Below, in pieces: positions 23,201 through 29,083 of a stretch of 29,083 nucleotides of DNA. The stretch covers positions 1 through 29,083 of the forward strand of contig CAMDAN010000020.1 of assembly GCA_945888535.1 (NCBI GenBank), in the 5' to 3' direction. How positions within the stretch are numbered: position 1 is the stretch's first letter; each line of letters opens with the position of its first letter. The translations under genes were made by a program, and so were the position numbers. The notes under the pieces are model-generated. The model was not told where the DNA came from. It saw only the letters and a list, made by a program, of their open reading frames with translations, and made no database searches. Origin of the DNA: Bordetella parapertussis. Its GTDB lineage: Bacteria > Pseudomonadota > Gammaproteobacteria > Burkholderiales > Burkholderiaceae_C.

Positions 23201-24307
23201 ATGATCGTATTGAAAGCAGCGCAAGACCAAGTCTTATCGGTTTTGCAGTCGGTCGCCGGCATTGTGGAGCGCCGACATACCCTGCCTATCTTGGCCAATG
23301 TGCTGGTGCGTAAAACCGGTGCCTCAGTTCAGTTCACCACCAGCGATCTTGAAATTCAGATCCGTACCAACGCGGAGTTGGGCGGCGATACGGGTGATTT
23401 CACCACCACCATCGGCGCGCGTAAATTGATCGACATTTTGCGCACCATGCCCTCAGACCAAACCGTCTCGCTGGAATCAAGCCAAAACAAAATCATTCTC
23501 AAAGGCGGTAAAAGCAAGTTCACATTGCAAACCATGGCCGCGGAAGATTTCCCGTTGGTACAAGAGTCCACCAGCTTTGGCCCTGTTTTTAGCGTGCCCC
23601 AAAAGACGCTTAAAAGCCTGCTCGAGCAAGTCTCGTTTGCGATGGCGGTTCACGATATTCGTTACTACCTTAACGGCATTTTGTTCGTCGCTGAAGGCAA
23701 GCAACTGAGCTTGGTGGCTACCGACGGCCACCGCTTGGCTTTTGCATCGGCAACCTTAGGCGTTGAAGTTCCAAAGCAAGAAGTCATCTTGCCGCGTAAA
23801 ACGGTCATCGAGTTGCAGCGTTTGTTATCGGATGCCGAAGGCGCGATTGAGATGCAATTTGCCAGTAACCAAGCGCGCTTTACGTTTGGTGGCATGGAGT
23901 TTGTGACCAAGCTGGTCGAAGGCAAGTTCCCTGACTACAACCGCGTGATTCCTAAGAACCACAAAAACACCATCACTTTGGGCCGCGAAACCTTGCTCAA
24001 AACGCTGCAGCGCACCGCTATTTTGACCAGCGAGAAATTCAAAGGCGTTCGCTTGAACATTGATCCTGGAACTTTGCGCGTGGCTTCCAACAACGCCGAG
24101 CAAGAGGAAGCGGTCGATGAACTTGACATCGATTACGGCGGCGACAGCATCGAAATTGGTTTTAACGTCACCTATCTGATCGACGCCTTGGCCAATATGG
24201 GCCAAGACATGGTTACCTTGGAACTCTCTGACGGAAACAGCTCTGCGCTGTTGACGATTCCTGATAACGCCACGTTCAAGTACGTGGTGATGCCGATGCG
24301 TATTTGA
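23201..24307 (+). CDS. dnaN: DNA polymerase III beta subunit (sliding clamp)
   Basis: Ring-shaped processivity clamp of the replicase. It has 368 residues, equal to the usual 366-368. The N-terminus MIVLKAAQDQVLSVLQSVAGIVERRHTLPILANVLV and the end KYVVMPMRI are diagnostic. ATG 23201 is preceded by GGAG six bases upstream; the open TTG at 23189 is ignored. It lies between dnaA and gyrB in the standard origin order (recF is absent, as in other Betaproteobacteria), with a 66 bp gap to gyrB. Confidence 0.98.
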   Translation: MIVLKAAQDQVLSVLQSVAGIVERRHTLPILANVLVRKTGASVQFTTSDLEIQIRTNAELGGDTGDFTTTIGARKLIDILRTMPSDQTVSLESSQNKIILKGGKSKFTLQTMAAEDFPLVQESTSFGPVFSVPQKTLKSLLEQVSFAMAVHDIRYYLNGILFVAEGKQLSLVATDGHRLAFASATLGVEVPKQEVILPRKTVIELQRLLSDAEGAIEMQFASNQARFTFGGMEFVTKLVEGKFPDYNRVIPKNHKNTITLGRETLLKTLQRTAILTSEKFKGVRLNIDPGTLRVASNNAEQEEAVDELDIDYGGDSIEIGFNVTYLIDALANMGQDMVTLELSDGNSSALLTIPDNATFKYVVMPMRI

Positions 24308-24316
24308 TTTTTTGCC

Positions 24317-24337
24317 TCCTGTATTTTTCCTGTATTT
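24317..24337. repeat. Helically phased direct repeat before gyrB
   Basis: TCCTGTATTT occurs at 24317-24326 and again at 24328-24337, exactly eleven bases apart, in the 66 bp dnaN-gyrB gap. It could be a tandem duplication or a binding site for a regulator. Confidence 0.45.
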
Positions 24338-24361
24338 GAGACCGTACCTGCGACCACCTGA

Positions 24362-26977
<2,616 letters not shown>

Positions 26978-26999
26978 ATATTTTTTCGCCCGAAAAGAG

Positions 27000-27025
27000 G
27001 CTTGGTACCAAGCTCAAGTCTTTTT
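27000..27025. terminator. Bidirectional terminator after gyrB
   Basis: GCTTGGTACCAAGC (27000-27013) is a perfect 14-base palindrome. On the plus strand it is followed after seven bases by TTTTT (27021-27025); on the minus strand the next bases are CTCTTTT. It sits between gyrB and the leftward small-protein cluster. Confidence 0.6.
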
Positions 27026-27148
27026 ATCTTTACGACTGTCGGTGTTTTTTTTATTCGTCTGGCGAAATTCGATCACCGTTAGTACCAAGCCTAAAACGAG
27101 AAGGCCGAAAACCAAGATGGCAGGAATTAGGATGTCATTGGGATTCAT
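27014..27148 (-). CDS. Tiny single-pass membrane protein, 44 residues
   Basis: A 44-residue protein I do not recognise. The N-terminal half is one continuous hydrophobic segment (about residues 5-26, ILIPAILVFGLLVLGLVL) and the tail is strongly basic and polar (RQTNKKNTDSRKDKKT), the pattern of a small bitopic membrane protein with a cytosolic tail. Its ATG lies 14 bases inside the end of the 63-residue gene upstream, so translation may be coupled. There is no typical motif for catalysis. Confidence 0.55.
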   Translation of the reverse strand: MNPNDILIPAILVFGLLVLGLVLTVIEFRQTNKKNTDSRKDKKT

Positions 27149-27326
27149 TTGAAGCTCCCATTAAGGCGCACAGCTTGAAGTAGATGCCGAATGTAAAAAT
27201 AGCTGGAATCCAAATGGCGGTGAAGATCGCCTGTAAGGCATCTTTTTGAATAAACCAAAGGTAGGCAGATATGACAAAAGATAGCATGACTGCCAAAATA
27301 ATAAAAAAATCTGAACGCTTGAACAT
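27135..27326 (-). CDS. Small membrane protein, 63 residues
   Basis: A 63-residue hydrophobic protein with two segments at about 9-25 (IILAVMLSFVISAYLWF) and 35-52 (FTAIWIPAIFTFGIYFKL). The start is well supported: AGGAG lies eight bases before ATG 27326. I do not recognise a family. It starts 19 bp after the 74-residue gene and overlaps the 44-residue gene. Confidence 0.68.
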   Translation of the reverse strand: MFKRSDFFIILAVMLSFVISAYLWFIQKDALQAIFTAIWIPAIFTFGIYFKLCALMGASNESQ

Positions 27327-27345
27327 TTGTTTTCTCCTGGGTTAA

Positions 27346-27570
27346 TTAACTTTTGCTGTAATCCAAAAAACCATGACCAATTGCACTTAGCAAACAGCCT
27401 GATATTGCAACTGATCCAACGATTCTTATTCCAGATGAAAGACCAAAAGCAACTTGGTCAAAATTAAAAATCTGGACCAAACCTAAGCCTAGACCTACGC
27501 AGCCTAAAACGGTCAATGTATTTCCAATAACAACAAAGACACTGAAAATTTTATGTTTGTTTTTTACCAT
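27346..27570 (-). CDS. Small membrane protein, 74 residues
   Basis: A 74-residue protein with a basic N-terminus (MVKNKHK) and two hydrophobic segments (about 10-34 with a GLGLGL run, and 47-66 with SVAISGCLLSAIG). It ends LDYSKS. No family is recognised. There is no good Shine-Dalgarno before ATG 27570. It is the first of three leftward small membrane-protein genes in the AT-rich stretch after gyrB. Confidence 0.62.
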   Translation of the reverse strand: MVKNKHKIFSVFVVIGNTLTVLGCVGLGLGLVQIFNFDQVAFGLSSGIRIVGSVAISGCLLSAIGHGFLDYSKS

Positions 27571-28052
27571 TGTTTTTCAATAAAAAGTTTTTGCAGTGAA
27601 GCCAAAATGATCGGTGTAAGGCGGTACTCTCAATAAAGTTACCCCAGCATTTTCCGACTTCAATTCACGCACGACGGTGGAGGCATGCCTTACATGCACT
27701 TTTGATTTTGAAGCAAGCCAACCTGATACCGCTTCGGCTAACGTGATAAATCAAAGAGTTGTCATTCATGAATAATTTGTCAAGATCTGACAGTTTAGTC
27801 AAAGATACACTGTAATTTTAGTGCGCGCTTTTAACAAACTAATAAACCCTGCAAAAGAAGGCGAATTCAAGAACAAAGCGCAACATTCTTTGAAGTTAAA
27901 AAAGAGTATTTCTGCGTAATAAGCGTGACATTCGGAGGGCTTGTGACCACATCTTTTTTCATCCGCTAGACTCTGCATAAAAAATGAGGGTCAACTTTAA
28001 GACGCCTTACAAACTGTTCAACTCACGCAGGTAGCTTAATAGCGAAATTCAA
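27571..28052. other. Non-coding AT-rich stretch of about 480 bases
   Basis: I see no convincing coding frame here; the longest small frames have fewer than 20 codons. TGTAAGGC (27615-27622), its inverse GCCTTACA (27687-27694) and a second GCCTTACA (28004-28011) recur. ATTCATGAAT, a ten-base palindrome, lies near 27764. Promoters for ndh and for the small-protein cluster must lie here, but no strong match was found. Confidence 0.5.
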
Positions 28053-29083
28053 ATGCATAAAATCGTAATTGTGGGTGGCGGTGCTGGAGGACTTGAGCTT
28101 GCAACCCGTCTTGGTAAGGCTTATCGCCGAGACAAAAATATCAGCGTCACTCTGGTTGATAAAAACCGGACTCATATTTGGAAACCTAAGCTCCATGAAA
28201 TTGCATCTGGCAGCATGGATTTTGGTGACCATGAAGTTGATTACATGGCCCACGCCCACTGGAATCACTTTACTTTTCGAATCGGAGAGCTTAAAGGCTT
28301 AGACCGAGATAACAAGACCATTGATCTATCGCCCTACTTAGACATTGACAACACCCCTGTAACGCCTATACAAAAAGTTAGCTATGACACCTTAGTCATC
28401 TGCATAGGAAGTCTGAGCAACGATTTTGGAACTACAGGCGTTAAAGAGTTCGCTCTAAAGTTGGAAAATCAAACGGATGCCAAACTGTTTCATTCCAAAA
28501 TAGTTAATGCATGCATTCGTGCGCACCACCAATCTGATCGGATTGAACAAAGCCAACTTCACGTTGTCATAATCGGAGCAGGTGCCACTGGCGTAGAACT
28601 TGCCGCTGAGTTGCATAGAACGACTCGCGAAGTTGTTGCGTTTGGCTTAGACGGCATCGATGCCGACAAGGATTTGAAAATTAGTTTGATTGAAGCGGCC
28701 GACAGAATTTTGCCGGCTTTAAATCCGCGACTTTCGAACGCGACAGAGCAACTGCTATCGAAATTGGGTGTTGAAGTACTGACTAAATCTAAAGTGATGG
28801 AGGTCATGCCAAAAGGCATACGGCTTTCGGATGGCCAAGTCATTGAATCTGAGCTTGTTGTTTGGGCGGCTGGTGTGAAGGCGCCTGATTATTTGAGCAA
28901 GATTGGCGGTTTAGAAACTAATAAATTGAATCAAATTGTCGTCCATCGTTCTCTGCAAACTACTTTAGATCCTGATATTTTTGCTTTGGGCGATTGTGCT
29001 GCATGTCCTTGCACAGATGAAGAGGGAGGGCGAGCTGGTATTGTCCCCCCAAGGGCGCAAGCGGCGCATCAGCAGGCAAACCA
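28053..29083 (+). CDS. ndh: Type II NADH dehydrogenase-like FAD oxidoreductase, C-terminus cut by window edge
   Basis: Single-subunit, non-proton-pumping NADH:quinone oxidoreductase on the inner-membrane face. 343 residues are visible of about 420-440. The first Rossmann motif is IVIVGGGAGGLELATRLGK for FAD, the second is VVIIGAGATGVELAAELHR for NADH. WKPKLHEIASGSMD, AAGVKAPDYL, FALGDCAACP and VPPRAQAAHQQA are the NDH-2 family's later motifs. ATG 28053 directly precedes the FAD motif; no clear Shine-Dalgarno is seen. G+C content and codon use are lower than in gyrB, matching the preceding small genes. The membrane-anchoring C-terminus cannot be inspected. Confidence 0.9.
   Translation, partial: MHKIVIVGGGAGGLELATRLGKAYRRDKNISVTLVDKNRTHIWKPKLHEIASGSMDFGDHEVDYMAHAHWNHFTFRIGELKGLDRDNKTIDLSPYLDIDNTPVTPIQKVSYDTLVICIGSLSNDFGTTGVKEFALKLENQTDAKLFHSKIVNACIRAHHQSDRIEQSQLHVVIIGAGATGVELAAELHRTTREVVAFGLDGIDADKDLKISLIEAADRILPALNPRLSNATEQLLSKLGVEVLTKSKVMEVMPKGIRLSDGQVIESELVVWAAGVKAPDYLSKIGGLETNKLNQIVVHRSLQTTLDPDIFALGDCAACPCTDEEGGRAGIVPPRAQAAHQQAN

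Overview
The window looks like chromosomal DNA of a betaproteobacterium, most likely Burkholderiales in or near the Comamonadaceae. This rests on the rpmH-rnpA-yidD-yidC-mnmE block facing dnaA-dnaN-gyrB, the moderately high G+C, and the character of the KdsD/KdsC/LptC, IlvE and RRM proteins. It is a replication-origin neighbourhood: genes to the left of about 21.5 kb in the rpmH block run leftward and dnaA, dnaN and gyrB run rightward. A perfect DnaA box sits on a candidate dnaA promoter in the 238 bp between rpmH and dnaA.

Layout. 1-1946: a leftward pair, an SDR dehydrogenase followed by a GMC flavoprotein oxidoreductase cut by the window edge. 2072-4778: a small membrane protein, ilvE, a small CHCC zinc-finger protein and an ADP-heptose:LPS heptosyltransferase, all rightward. 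4902-6506: a large Fic-domain protein with an N-terminal AbiEi-antitoxin-like winged-helix segment, standing alone behind its own AT-rich promoter region. 6541-9150: a leftward SOS operon, umuD-cho-umuC, behind a perfect LexA box. A 66-residue protein of unknown function runs divergently from it and faces a small winged-helix protein. 9891-11850: an ammonium transporter, then a glycine-rich RRM protein with a structured leader and a strong terminator. 11871-14828: a leftward, overlapping kdsD-kdsC-lptC-SDR operon for Kdo and LPS assembly. 14872-17436: a K+/H+ antiporter of the CPA2 family and apt. 17460-21432: mnmE, yidC, yidD, rnpA, rpmH (leftward). 21671-26977: dnaA, dnaN, gyrB. 27014-27570: three tiny membrane proteins in a leftward cluster. 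27571-28052: a long AT-rich non-coding stretch. 28053-end: a type II NADH dehydrogenase cut by the window edge.

Functionally the window combines replication initiation and translation/secretion housekeeping with envelope (LPS) synthesis and an error-prone repair module. Points worth a second look are the GIY-YIG nuclease Cho inserted between umuD and umuC with an ATGA overlap; a near-consensus promoter that could place a divergent small protein under the same LexA box; the AbiEi-like/Fic fusion; two genes (heptosyltransferase and mnmE) whose conserved N-termini can only start at ATT or at odd positions; the replacement of lptA-lptB by an SDR gene after lptC; and the small-membrane-protein cluster at the composition break after gyrB. 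All calls are by reading the sequence; no database search was made.
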